A stretch of DNA of 64,000 nt from NCBI RefSeq assembly GCF_001642795.1, contig NZ_LKEH01000027.1, positions 190,573-254,572 of the forward strand, written 5' to 3'. This DNA comes from Pseudomonas viridiflava. GTDB taxonomy: Bacteria > Pseudomonadota > Gammaproteobacteria > Pseudomonadales > Pseudomonadaceae. Both the position numbers and the translations under genes were made by a program. Shown one piece after another: positions 26,930 through 35,796 of this stretch (positions are counted from its first letter, which is position 1; each line of letters begins with the position of its first letter). The notes beneath the pieces were generated by a model. That model had not been told where the DNA came from. It ran no database searches and saw only the letters and a program-made list of their open reading frames with translations.

Positions 26930-27027
26930 GCTACACAACTTCGTGGGCAAGTGAGCAGGCAAGTAAGCTAGGCTGTTCGCACCAAAGGCCGTCGGTATTC
27001 TGCGGCCTGAAAACAAAGGCGCTATCA

Positions 27028-27582
27028 ATGTCGAAGCATTTGCTGTTGGGCTGGCCCCGTTGCTTGTGCGTGCTTGCTGCCTTGAGCGGCGCGGCCACCA
27101 TGGCAGTTGCTGCCCCGCCTGAGAAAACCGCAACGGCGGCATCGGATATGCAATCGGTGTCTCTGGCAAGCGGCAAGCTGAAGTTCGTGCTGAAAGGCGT
27201 CGAGGCCCGTACCTTGAACAGCGAAAACGGCGGCACGATGTACTTCGATCCGAAAAGCGAACGGGCCATTATCGTTACCGAAGGTCCGGTGCCGACTGCG
27301 GGTACCACCCCGGACGCTGCGTTTCGTCTTGCCGTGGATACCTTGAAGGAAAAGCAGCAGGCCGCGTCACCCAACTTTCGCATGACTGGCGAGAAGACCA
27401 TTCATGTGAACGGCTTGAAAATGTACCGCCTGGACGGCACCGACGATTTTAACGGCCTGAAACTACTGATGGCCTCGTTGATGACGATGAACGATCAAAC
27501 GATCACCATCATCGAAGTGATGTCCAGCGTGAACGACCCAGCGGGGCATACCGCTGCGTTGAAGAACATTCTGGGCGAGTAA
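27028..27582 (+). CDS. Secreted protein of unknown function
   Basis: The product has 184 residues. Residues 1-29 are a signal peptide with a predicted cut in AVA-APP, so it is likely periplasmic. The mature part (LKFVLKGVEARTLNSENGGTMYFDPKSERAIIVTEGPV, then MTGEKTIHVNGLKMYRLDG and IIEVMSSVNDPAGHTAALKNIL) has the alternating strand pattern of small PsbP/DcrB-like periplasmic proteins; this similarity is a guess. It lies alone between two LysR-end repeats, in what may be a small integrated segment. Confidence 0.65.
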   Translation: MSKHLLLGWPRCLCVLAALSGAATMAVAAPPEKTATAASDMQSVSLASGKLKFVLKGVEARTLNSENGGTMYFDPKSERAIIVTEGPVPTAGTTPDAAFRLAVDTLKEKQQAASPNFRMTGEKTIHVNGLKMYRLDGTDDFNGLKLLMASLMTMNDQTITIIEVMSSVNDPAGHTAALKNILGE

Positions 27583-27645
27583 ACCGCAGGTTTCCGGGTA
27601 GTAGGCTGTCGGTTCCTGACGGTCTGCCCATCACAAGGAGCCCGC

Positions 27646-27876
27646 ATGATCTCATGCGCAAAGCTTGCCCAACTCGGTGTCGTGCTCCCCGATCCGCCCG
27701 CGACGCGTGGCGACTATGTATCCCACGTGGTACCCGGATATTCAGACTGTTGTGCTGCGGATGACTGGAAAATATACCTGCGAAAGCCACTGAGGGTACG
27801 AATTCGACGGCTCCGTCTCCTGAGTGTTTCGGAACTGGGTCCCTTCCATTGGAGGCCTATGATCCGAGTGGGTTAG
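27646..27876 (+). pseudogene. 5' fragment of a RidA-family gene
   Basis: An ATG behind AAGGAG opens a frame whose first ~30 codons (KLAQLGVVLPDPPATRGDYVSHVVPGY) match the N-terminus of RidA/YjgF-family proteins, which begin KLAELGI.LP..P.P..NYVPYV. After about base 27740 the frame loses similarity, and the signature FISGQ and catalytic Arg region never appear. The gene is therefore truncated, probably by recombination at the edge of an inserted segment. Confidence 0.55.
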
Positions 27877-28157
27877 ATTCTGCAAAGTAAATGCTGACCT
27901 AGACCCTGAGTGGCGCCTTCTGGGGGGCATATTTGCCTGATGCAGTCAGCGACCGGATGAACGCATCGCTGAATTTTGGCGGTAAGGGGCCTCCTTCGGT
28001 GGAGATCGTATTGGGGTGTTAAATTTGGATTTGATATATCCCTAAGCCCCCCATCAAGCTTGAATTGGATACATTCTGATAGGCGGCAATGGATACAAGA
28101 ACGTGGCTGACTTCATACATTTAACGGCTTTCTGACTTCCAGCGGAGCTTAGGCAAA
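27877..28157. other. Non-coding remnant stretch
   Basis: No complete gene is supported. Bases 27903-28022 on the plus strand are an open stretch without a start codon that ends in TAA. It would encode ...SGAFWGAYLPDAVSDRMN and ...FGGKGPPSVEIVL, which reads like the tail of a real protein, but I do not recognise the family. The rest shows no start signal, repeat or hairpin of note. Confidence 0.35.
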
Positions 28158-28205
28158 GATTATCAGGATCCCCAAAAAACATTTTGACTGGGCTCTAGGA
28201 CGGTA
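28158..28205. repeat. LysR-3'-end-like repeat, copy B (possible att site)
   Basis: GGATCCCCAAAAAACAT (28166-28182) is identical to 36435-36451 inside the 3' end of the LysR gene. With the flanking GA[TC]TATC[AC] the match is 23 of 25. Downstream it shares TTTTGACTGGGCTC with copy A. Two GCCCCCAG motifs follow directly at 28230-28251, possibly recombinase arm-type sites. Confidence 0.6.
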
Positions 28206-28422
28206 TTTTCAGGCGGAAAAAATTCAATGTGCCCCCAGTTTTGCCCCCAGTGCATCAGGTTCGCGAGTGGCGATCTCCGGCAGAGCCAGATGGATTCAGA
28301 TGGCTTTCAGTAGTTCATAAGTGAGGGGAAGGGGCTCACATTGCTTATCTCTCAGTCGGGAATTACCAGCGACGACGGATAGAGCTGTCTACGGTGCTGC
28401 GAATCTCTCAGTCCGACGCTGG

Positions 28423-28453
28423 TTGATCTGCGAACATCTGTATACTTATACAG
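28423..28453 (+). promoter_or_regulatory. Promoter with overlapping LexA-type (SOS) box
   Basis: CTGTATACTTATACAG at 28438-28453 is a near-perfect CTG-N10-CAG LexA palindrome. It overlaps a sigma-70-like promoter with TTGATC (28423-28428), a 17-base spacer and TTATAC (28446-28451). The promoter points at hamA, whose start is ~240 bases downstream, with no supported gene between. Confidence 0.6.
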
Positions 28454-28691
28454 CTATTGCGCAACCTCCGACGATTTGCACCAAAAGTTGTCTCCGTTGT
28501 TGTTTACCGCTCCCGTCAATCACGCTAACTTGCGGTAACGCTGGCAGAGTGCCGCTATCGGTCATCCCTGACCAGATCTCACTCGCGCGCACAGCTGCTC
28601 AGCTAGTGCCTACCCTTAATCAGGGCGGGATCATTGATCGCGCCCAGCAACCGCAAGAGGATTCTGCGGTTTAGTGTTTGTAGGAAGTGTT

Positions 28692-29492
28692 ATGGATGGC
28701 GTGAGCTTCAAGCAGGTAGATCAGTATGCCCTGTGTTGTGTCGAGAATTTTTCTGATGAGCTTAAGCTCGCGCTGAGGGAAAACCTCACCCGTATCTGCC
28801 ATGGTGCTGATCAGGCCAGCAAGGACAGGGCGATCTACAAATACCCTGCGACGATTAAGCACTTCTGGAACGAGCGCTATTCTAAAAAAACTTGGGAAAC
28901 CCGGATTGGTATGCTGGGTGAGCTCCTGTCTCACGTCATCATTCTGAAGCTCTTCCCCAACTTCGATGTGGTCTCCCCGTTCTTCAATATGGAAGAGAAG
29001 AGTATCCGGAAGGGCTTCGATCTCCTCCTATACGAGACCTCAACCAACAACGTCTGGATCACCGAGGTCAAGTCGGGCGGCAGAGGGGCGAACAAGACTT
29101 CTTGCTCGGCCACAAGTGCTCAATTGCGTTTGGCTCGGGATGACCTCAAGAGGCGTTTGGCTGAGCCGGAGCTCAATCACTGGCTCAATGCGATAAATGC
29201 CGCGAAAAATGCGATCCACAACAAAGCTAATTACCGGGACTCGGTTATTGAGATCTTGGAGATGGAAGGTGATTTGGCTGAAGAAGACGGGGCGAGTGCT
29301 TCGGACAACAATGTGTTTCTGGTCTCTGCCCTGTTCAGCGAAGTGTCCCAGGCTATCGCCGAAAATACCGTGTCAAACTTCACCACCAAGCTGGTAGCTG
29401 AAGCTGTGTTCAAAACGGTGTGGGTGCTGTCCCTCCACAAAGGCACCATGGAAAAGCTGGAAGAGTTTTTGAGGCAGGAGGCGGAGCAGTAG
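28692..29492 (+). CDS. hamA: Hachiman protein HamA (DUF1837 nuclease)
   Basis: The ATG at 28692 with AGGAAG gives 266 residues. The region from ~74 to ~140 has a PD-(D/E)xK nuclease pattern: Glu in GMLGELLSHVII (~E77), Asp in RKGFDLLLYE (~D110), and E-x-K in WITEVKSGG (~E125/K127). That pattern, together with the DUF1837-like sequence and a superfamily 2 helicase one base downstream, identifies HamA of the Hachiman antiphage system. In described systems HamA is a DNase held inactive by HamB and unleashed when the helicase senses DNA damage or phage intermediates. The gene carries more A+T than its neighbours. Confidence 0.85.
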   Translation: MDGVSFKQVDQYALCCVENFSDELKLALRENLTRICHGADQASKDRAIYKYPATIKHFWNERYSKKTWETRIGMLGELLSHVIILKLFPNFDVVSPFFNMEEKSIRKGFDLLLYETSTNNVWITEVKSGGRGANKTSCSATSAQLRLARDDLKRRLAEPELNHWLNAINAAKNAIHNKANYRDSVIEILEMEGDLAEEDGASASDNNVFLVSALFSEVSQAIAENTVSNFTTKLVAEAVFKTVWVLSLHKGTMEKLEEFLRQEAEQ

Positions 29493-29493
29493 C

Positions 29494-31959
29494 ATGGAAG
29501 AGCTGACTATCAGGAAACTGGGCAACACCAAGTTCAAGGATCTGTATTTCCAACTCCTCAAGGGAGACGAACTGTGTAACACAGAGATTGTGAAACTTTT
29601 GGCGATCGCCGTGCTGCTCCTTAACCACAAGACCCTCGAAATTCGACGTCTCGGCTACCGCATTATCCTGTTTTACGGTAACGCTTCGGGTCAGTACCAG
29701 GCGCTGTACGATGTAGCACTCAACAGTGGTCTTCACCCTGTCTCAGCGGTAATCAGCAGCTACTTTTCCGAGGATGATCACCGCAGCGAGTCGTTCATCC
29801 GAAACATCGTGGGCAGCTACATCGACACCTTCCGTGACCAAGGCATCGTGCTGACTGAGCAACAGGATGCCCTGCGGACATTTGTTCAGTCGGAGTACCG
29901 TAAGTCGTCAGTCGTGGTTGCTCCGACCAGTTACGGTAAATCTGAGCTCATCATCCAATCGGTGAGGGAAAATCCAGGGCAGCGGATCCTGATCCTTGTG
30001 CCTTCTAAGGCTCTGCTGGCCCAGACGAAAAAGCGGTTGATTTACGCGGACATTGAGGGGTTGGGCAAGGTGGTGACCCATCCCGAGATGTATTCGGTTG
30101 AGCGAAAGAACAGGGCATTTGTCCTGACCCAGGAGCGGCTCAACAGGCTATTGAACGAGAACGCCGGGTTGAGCTTCGATATGGTCTTCGTCGACGAGGC
30201 CCACAACCTGCTGCAGAGCGACCGCAGAAGTGAGTTACTGGCTGCCATGTTGTGCATCCTGGGGGCTCGTAATCCGGAAACATCATTCAAGTTCCTGACT
30301 CCCTTCCTATGCGATGAACTCAACGTCCGTGTGCGCTTCCTGGACATGATCCCGAGCGGATTCAAGATCGACGAGTACATCAAGTCTGAGCGCTTCTACA
30401 TCAGGGATTTTAGGGGAGGGAGGGGCCAGACGAAGCTGAAGCTCTATGACCATTTCCTGAATGACTGGATGGAGTTCGATCGGAGGTATGCAAACTGCTT
30501 CGAGCTCATCAAAGGCGAAGCACTGTCCAAAAACATCGTTTACGGCAACAGGAAGAAAAGCATTGAGTCATTTGCGGTTGAACTGGCTGCCGTGCTGCCG
30601 CCCGTAGATTGTCCGCTGATCCAGACGGCCTGTGCCGAGCTAGGAGAGCTTTTTGACCGACGCTACAAACTGATCGGCTGCCTGCGCAAAGGGGTTATGT
30701 ACCACCATGGTTCGATCCCTGACACCATCCGTCTTTACTTGGAGAACCTCTTTAGTAGCTCCAAGCAAATGAGGTTTCTGGTCTGCAACTCCACGCTTCT
30801 GGAAGGGGTGAACCTGCCGATCGAACGACTCTTCGTTTTTGATTTTTTCAAAGGGAAGCAAAAGCTGACGCCATCTCAATTCAAGAACCTGGTCGGACGC
30901 GTCAATCGGTTCAGTGAGGTCTTTGCGCCTGGAGCTAAGGCTGCGTTGAGAAAGCTGGAGTCCAGCATCTACCTGTTGGGCGTAAATGGCTACACACGCG
31001 AAAATGCAGCGCTTGAGACTTTCTACGATAAATCCGTCAACGTCTCAAAGGTGGTCAAGGACACTGTCAGCAACGTTCTGCTTGAAGCCACCAAGATCAT
31101 CGATGGGAAGATGTCGGTTCTCTACGACGACGCCGTGGCTCGTCTAGAGAATCTGCATCCTGGCGTGGTTAAAGATCGAGAGTGTCGTTACGTTACCACT
31201 CAGGTGGGCAAGCTCCTCATCGCGAACAGTGTCAGTGAAATTGACGTGTTCTCAGAGGAGCAGGCTATTGAACGGAAGATCAGGCGAGGCATCGAGGCGA
31301 ACGGCGTCATCAATACCGTTGACAGGCTGATGCTTGCGATCTCCAAATCGTTCGTCGATCACTTCGACGACAGCCGAGAGTACAGCGACCTAGTGCGTCT
31401 CAAGCAAGAGCCTGCCCGGAATTTCTACGCCATGATCCTGGATTGGAAGCTGAAGAAACTCAGCGTCAAGCAGACGATCCGACAGACGCTCGCGTACTGG
31501 AAAAAGCTGGTCGAGACTAGCCATAGCGATCACGTATTCGTGGGTAAATGGGGTGATACCAAATATCGCGACAGCAAGTACGAGAACTGGGTAAGAATCT
31601 CCCAAAAGGATGACGGCGAGCGTATTAACCTGGCAATCGTCCGTCTCAAGGACGAGGACGATTTCTTCGACAACAAGATTTTCAAGTTCGTCGAGGTGCT
31701 GAATGGGGTTGGTGCCCTGGATCCAGGCTTCTACAAACTCATCAAATACGGTACTGCGGATGACACCAAGATCAAGCTCATCCGCGATGGCTACAGCCAT
31801 GGCCTAGCGGATCTGATGCTCGAAAGGTACCCCGAAACTGTGCGTGCGACGCTCGGCGGCGAGATCGAAGTGAGCCCTCGCCTAGTGAACATGATGATCA
31901 ACAACGAGGAAAGCGATCTGCTGATTTTTGAAGCCAAGATGAACCTCAAACCCATCTGA
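29494..31959 (+). CDS. hamB: Hachiman protein HamB (SF2 helicase)
   Basis: The 821-residue DExH helicase has Walker A APTSYGKS at residues ~143-150, the Walker B box VFVDEAHN at ~230-237, a motif III-like region near FKFLTPFL, and NLVGRVNRF (motif VI) at ~466. The N-terminal ~110 residues and C-terminal ~300 residues are family-specific and likely contact HamA. It begins one base after hamA's stop, so the two are translationally linked. Length and gene order fit Hachiman. All helicase motifs look intact. Confidence 0.87.
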   Translation: MEELTIRKLGNTKFKDLYFQLLKGDELCNTEIVKLLAIAVLLLNHKTLEIRRLGYRIILFYGNASGQYQALYDVALNSGLHPVSAVISSYFSEDDHRSESFIRNIVGSYIDTFRDQGIVLTEQQDALRTFVQSEYRKSSVVVAPTSYGKSELIIQSVRENPGQRILILVPSKALLAQTKKRLIYADIEGLGKVVTHPEMYSVERKNRAFVLTQERLNRLLNENAGLSFDMVFVDEAHNLLQSDRRSELLAAMLCILGARNPETSFKFLTPFLCDELNVRVRFLDMIPSGFKIDEYIKSERFYIRDFRGGRGQTKLKLYDHFLNDWMEFDRRYANCFELIKGEALSKNIVYGNRKKSIESFAVELAAVLPPVDCPLIQTACAELGELFDRRYKLIGCLRKGVMYHHGSIPDTIRLYLENLFSSSKQMRFLVCNSTLLEGVNLPIERLFVFDFFKGKQKLTPSQFKNLVGRVNRFSEVFAPGAKAALRKLESSIYLLGVNGYTRENAALETFYDKSVNVSKVVKDTVSNVLLEATKIIDGKMSVLYDDAVARLENLHPGVVKDRECRYVTTQVGKLLIANSVSEIDVFSEEQAIERKIRRGIEANGVINTVDRLMLAISKSFVDHFDDSREYSDLVRLKQEPARNFYAMILDWKLKKLSVKQTIRQTLAYWKKLVETSHSDHVFVGKWGDTKYRDSKYENWVRISQKDDGERINLAIVRLKDEDDFFDNKIFKFVEVLNGVGALDPGFYKLIKYGTADDTKIKLIRDGYSHGLADLMLERYPETVRATLGGEIEVSPRLVNMMINNEESDLLIFEAKMNLKPI

Positions 31960-32106
31960 TCGGGAAGATTAAGATGTGATGAGCGGACGCAGAAATTGAG
32001 TAATTTGCATCGACCCATTGGCTTTGCGAATCGCTGCTGATCTTTATATGAATCGATACAAGGATGTTTGTTGCTTTTGGCTTGATGAGGCTGCGTGCGC
32101 ATTGCT

Positions 32107-32403
32107 CTAACGAGCCGCTTGGCAAAGTGGGCCGGCTTTTTCGTACGTATGGTTGGAGCTGACTTCCACAGCTTGTGCTTGTCCGAAATGATTGTTACCA
32201 GCGAGGTAGTCCAACGCTCGCTGGAAAGCTGCTCGAGTCAGCGCCAACTGCGAGTCTTCCGATCCGGTCTCAATCACAACGCGATTTGCATCAACGGTCG
32301 TGATACGGAAACGGGCGCTACGCGAGAGTATTTGTAGTTCCTTGCCTTGCAGGCGGCTGGTTAACGCCCAGAGAGTGTGGTCGACCTGAATGATATGCTG
32401 CAT
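32107..32403 (-). CDS. 98-residue companion protein at the end of the hxs operon
   Basis: The ATG at 32403 is preceded by GGAAGA. It lies 50 bases after hxsA on the same strand, so it is probably cotranscribed. The sequence (LQGKELQILSRSARFRITTVDANRVVIETGSEDSQLALTRAAFQRALDYLAG) looks like a small beta-rich domain followed by a helix, reminiscent of short N-terminal domains of restriction and helicase proteins. No function is assigned. No signal peptide or cysteine pair is present. Confidence 0.6.
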   Translation of the reverse strand: MQHIIQVDHTLWALTSRLQGKELQILSRSARFRITTVDANRVVIETGSEDSQLALTRAAFQRALDYLAGNNHFGQAQAVEVSSNHTYEKAGPLCQAAR

Positions 32404-32453
32404 GGGATAATTCTTCCGTTGCTGAACGGACGCTAGCTTTAACCTGAAGCGAC

Positions 32454-33062
32454 TTATGGAATCTTGATCCCTAACGCATTCAGCGATGGTGTATCCATCC
32501 GGCCATTCACAGCCAGCCCACTGTCCATCTGAAAGGCCATCAACGCCCCACGTGTCGCCTTGCCCATCACCCCATCAATGGTGCCTTGGTAATACTGGCG
32601 CACCATCAGCGCGGTCTGCACACGGGTGACTAAGTTGCTTTTCTGCTCATTGGTGGCGCGGCTCTTTGAAGGGCTCGAAGTTGTCCCGCTGGCAGTGCCA
32701 GGCGACTGATAAAGACTATTGCTGCTTGGGGTGCTGCTTGAAGCGCTCGGCGCACTGTAGCTTCGGGTACTGGTAGCGGGTGGGCTGTAGTAGCGAGGTG
32801 CGCTATAGCCACCCGAGCCGCTGTAGTGAGAACTGTGCGAACTGTGGGACCGGTGTGAACTGTGCGAACGATGCGCCGCATAGATGTTGACGGTGTCTGG
32901 CGCATTGAGCGTATCGGCAAATACCGGGGGCCGTAGCTTGTCGTTGGGTTGCCAGTTCGCATCGGCGAGCGACAGATGGCCCGCCTGTGCCAGGGTGGTG
33001 CCTGCCATTGGCAGCAAGCTGATCCCACTAATCAGGACTTTCCAGCGGTCGAGCAATTTCAC
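32454..33062 (-). CDS. hxsA: His-Xaa-Ser repeat protein HxsA
   Basis: A GTG start at 33062, seven bases after AAGGAG and overlapping hxsC's stop by four bases, gives 202 residues. Residues 1-27 are a signal peptide ending AQA. Residues 64-81 are six tandem H-x-S units (HRS HSS HRS HSS HSS HYS), followed by a Ser/Tyr/Pro-rich linker. Residues ~140-202 form a peptidoglycan-binding domain (VQTALMVRQYYQGTIDGVMGKATRGALMAFQMDSGL). The HxS block is presumably modified by the two radical SAM enzymes encoded upstream before export; the modification is unknown. Confidence 0.88.
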   Translation of the reverse strand: MKLLDRWKVLISGISLLPMAGTTLAQAGHLSLADANWQPNDKLRPPVFADTLNAPDTVNIYAAHRSHSSHRSHSSHSSHYSGSGGYSAPRYYSPPATSTRSYSAPSASSSTPSSNSLYQSPGTASGTTSSPSKSRATNEQKSNLVTRVQTALMVRQYYQGTIDGVMGKATRGALMAFQMDSGLAVNGRMDTPSLNALGIKIP

Positions 33063-34294
33063 TGTGCACTCCTTGCATAGGCGCTAAAGGCCTCGGTCGA
33101 TAGTAGTTGTACGCCGCGGCTCTGCCAGCGGTCGGTGTGGGATTTGAAGAAGCCAGAGCAATGTTTGACGGCAGCGCATTGTTGGCAGGTATCGATGAAC
33201 AGGTTCTTCCAGTCCGAGATGCTCTGGCGGGCGAAACGCGAGAGGTGGGCCGGGATCAGGCACAGGGGCAAGTTGTAGATCGAAACCGGCACTCCGCGGT
33301 TGAACAGGAAATACACGGTCTGGCTCAACGACTCCTGATAGTCCAGCGGGTCAATCCACAGTTCTTCGTAGTTCTTCCTGGCCAGGCCGGTACTTTCGAT
33401 ACCCATCAGCGCAACATGCCGCACGAAGGGCAAATTCCTGAACACGTAGTGGGCGAGCTCTGGCAAGCGCGGCGTGGTCAGGCGATTGAGCACCACGCGT
33501 ATCTCGATGATCTGGTCGGCGCGCGCCAGGTTATAAAGACCTTGCAGGGTTTCGCTAAACGCGCCGGGAGCCTGCACCACATGGTCATGGTCTTCTGCAT
33601 TGTCGGCATACAGCGGGATGCCCCAGCTCAACTGAGGGTGACCGATGGAAGAGAGCGCATCGATCCAGCTCGGGTCTTGGAACAGACGCCCGTTGCTGAG
33701 CACATGAATGGATTTCTGCGGCAAAACGGCTTTGCACTTGGCTAGGATTTCGAGCAGCCCGTCGCGATAAAGCGTGGGTTCTCCGCCGCTGATTCCCAGA
33801 TTTTCCTCGCTCTGGTCCATCAGGTCGATTAGCCGTAGGTTCTCCTCGATATGCCAGCGGTCATCAATATCTTTGGGCGGCTGCGAGCACATTAGACAGA
33901 GGCTATTGCAACGATCGGTCATAAACAGCAGGTTGCTGTCTGAGCATCGTCGATAGAGCACTCGCACCAACGCGTTGCCTGGTGTGATGGCAATGACATC
34001 GCCGGGCTGCACGACCTCCGCATCTTTGGGTGTGTGCAGGTGTAGCTGCGCGCTGTCGAAGTCGCCAATCAATGGCTCTGGGGTCAGGAATCCACCCACT
34101 GGTAATGAGAGCAGATGCGGGCTCCGTAGCCGTTCTTCGTTTGGCAGCCAAAGCAGCAGGTCACCGAAATCAGCGCTTCCGGCACAAACAGCCAAGCCTT
34201 GTTCTATGAACTCATCCAGAGTGATGACCTTGAGCAGTTTCGGCTCATTCAGGTGATGGATTTCGAAGTGGGTATCTTTGCGCAGCATCGCCAT
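33059..34294 (-). CDS. hxsC: His-Xaa-Ser system radical SAM maturase HxsC
   Basis: Using ATG 34294, which overlaps hxsB's stop (TGATG), the protein has 411 residues. The radical SAM cluster motif CNSLCLMC sits in FMTDRCNSLCLMCSQPP (~residue 135-145). GISGGEPTLYRDGL follows as the SAM-binding GGEP motif. The C-terminal DTCQQCAAVKHCSGFFKSH suggests an auxiliary [4Fe-4S] cluster site. Longer frames would read deep into hxsB and are rejected. It should catalyse a radical modification of HxsA. Confidence 0.88.
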   Translation of the reverse strand: MAMLRKDTHFEIHHLNEPKLLKVITLDEFIEQGLAVCAGSADFGDLLLWLPNEERLRSPHLLSLPVGGFLTPEPLIGDFDSAQLHLHTPKDAEVVQPGDVIAITPGNALVRVLYRRCSDSNLLFMTDRCNSLCLMCSQPPKDIDDRWHIEENLRLIDLMDQSEENLGISGGEPTLYRDGLLEILAKCKAVLPQKSIHVLSNGRLFQDPSWIDALSSIGHPQLSWGIPLYADNAEDHDHVVQAPGAFSETLQGLYNLARADQIIEIRVVLNRLTTPRLPELAHYVFRNLPFVRHVALMGIESTGLARKNYEELWIDPLDYQESLSQTVYFLFNRGVPVSIYNLPLCLIPAHLSRFARQSISDWKNLFIDTCQQCAAVKHCSGFFKSHTDRWQSRGVQLLSTEAFSAYARSAQ

Positions 34295-35796
34295 CAGCCC
34301 CTGTAACCCGGGAACCGGACATCGTTGTAAGAGCGCCTGTTCAACCAAGACAGCAGCACCCTCTGCACGTTGTCGTCGCCATCGCAAAGCAGGCCGAAAA
34401 GATGCTTCAGCAGCCCCATGTTCTTCTTGCAGAAGCTGCTGAACACTCGGTGTCCGATCGGGTCAGCTTGGCGGGCATAGTGTTCGACGGGGTCAGCACC
34501 ACAGTACGGGACAAGTGCGCAGTCGGAGCAGCCCGGCAGCGCCTCTGCTACACCACTGGCGAGCAACGCATTCATAACGGGCGATGCGAGTAATTCAGAC
34601 AAGGGTTGCTGTACGGTGCCGAGCCTCAAGCCGTCTTCACCCATCTCCAGCAACATTCGGGCTTCGTCCGAGGGATAGACGTAACCGTCATAGTTGTAAA
34701 CCAGCGCTGCAGTGCCTGCGCCAGCAGGGGAGCGCAGGTCTACATAGCCGGAGGAGAAGGGTGTTAGGATATTTTTCAGCAACAGGCTCGTATAACTCTC
34801 TGAGAGGTATACGCCCTGTTGGTTGATATGCAGCAAATAGCCCAGTGCCTTCTTGTAGAAGGCCAGGTATCGCTCAATAGGGTAATCAAGTCGAAGGACA
34901 CTCTTGGTGGCAAACCCATAAGGGCTCAGAGGCCGAAGCGAGATGCTGGAGAAGCCCTGTCTTACATACTCATCGATGATCGCTTCAGGTTGTTCGAGGC
35001 TTCTTGAAGTCAGCGTGGTCAGCGCGGAAACCGCATCATGGCCAAGGCGCTCACGGACCCACTGGATGCCTTTTACAGTGCGCTCGTAGGAGTCTCGTGA
35101 CGGGGTAGGGCGGTTGGCATTGTGCAAGGGCGCCGGCCCATCGAGCGAGGTCGAAAACTGGATGCGATTTTGTTCTGCGAAGTCGAGTATTTCCTCCGTC
35201 AGGTGGTGCAGCGTGGTGGTGATGACGAACTGGATATCCCGTTGTTCGACCACGTTCCGTTCAGCGATCCATTCGACAATCTGGCGGACGCGCTCGAAAG
35301 CCAGAAGCGGCTCGCCACCCTGAAATTCTACAGTGAGGGCGGGAGCATTCGATTCGAACAGGCGATCGACCGCCGCCAGTGCATCCGCTTCCGAAAGGTC
35401 GTGGCCGGATCCTCCCAGAGGGGCCCGCGACACCTGGCAGTACTGGCAGGTGTGGTTGCAACGCAATGTCACTACGAACAAGTGCAGTGCAGGGCCCTGG
35501 AAGAGGAAGTCCTTGCGACTGCGATACTGCGCGGCCATTTCCGGGAACGGGTCGTGGCGGCTTGGTTCGTAGATGAAGTGGCGGGCCAGCAGGTTCTTGT
35601 AAAAAGGCGTACTTGCTTGAACGTCGAAGTAACTGAGGGCTCGTAATTGCGCGTCGTTCACGTGCATGTACTCACCGGTATCGGAGGTGAGCAGGATGTC
35701 ACGGTCACGTCCCGTGTCCATGCGCATGAATCGGAAAGGCAGCAAGTGGTATCGCTTGGCGTCTGTCGCAATCAGTGTCACTGCGAAACCCCACAT
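34294..35796 (-). CDS. hxsB: His-Xaa-Ser system radical SAM maturase HxsB
   Basis: The 500-residue product has the radical SAM motif CNHTCQYC (in VTLRCNHTCQYCQVSRA), VEFQGGEPLLAFERV, and a C-terminal SPASM-like cluster CSDCALVPYCGADPVEHY. The LLPFRFMRMD...ILLTSDTGEYMHV N-terminus is typical of HxsB. The start is uncertain: ATG 35796 is listed, but GTG 35781 has a better GGGG ribosome-binding site and a four-base overlap with hxsD. It resembles anaerobic sulfatase-maturating and peptide-modifying enzymes, which act on Ser or Cys side chains; its target here is presumably the HxS repeat. Confidence 0.87.
   Translation of the reverse strand: MWGFAVTLIATDAKRYHLLPFRFMRMDTGRDRDILLTSDTGEYMHVNDAQLRALSYFDVQASTPFYKNLLARHFIYEPSRHDPFPEMAAQYRSRKDFLFQGPALHLFVVTLRCNHTCQYCQVSRAPLGGSGHDLSEADALAAVDRLFESNAPALTVEFQGGEPLLAFERVRQIVEWIAERNVVEQRDIQFVITTTLHHLTEEILDFAEQNRIQFSTSLDGPAPLHNANRPTPSRDSYERTVKGIQWVRERLGHDAVSALTTLTSRSLEQPEAIIDEYVRQGFSSISLRPLSPYGFATKSVLRLDYPIERYLAFYKKALGYLLHINQQGVYLSESYTSLLLKNILTPFSSGYVDLRSPAGAGTAALVYNYDGYVYPSDEARMLLEMGEDGLRLGTVQQPLSELLASPVMNALLASGVAEALPGCSDCALVPYCGADPVEHYARQADPIGHRVFSSFCKKNMGLLKHLFGLLCDGDDNVQRVLLSWLNRRSYNDVRFPGYRG

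Noticed and set aside
28321..28674. 117-codon open frame upstream of hamA
   Set aside because: It has biased, low-complexity composition (Cys/Leu-rich), no homology signal and crosses the LexA-type promoter; treated as chance.
32812..32875. Repeating short units that might be a CRISPR or satellite
   Set aside because: The repeats encode in-frame His-x-Ser triplets in hxsA, with no spacer structure; they are coding repeats. No CRISPR array was found anywhere in the window.
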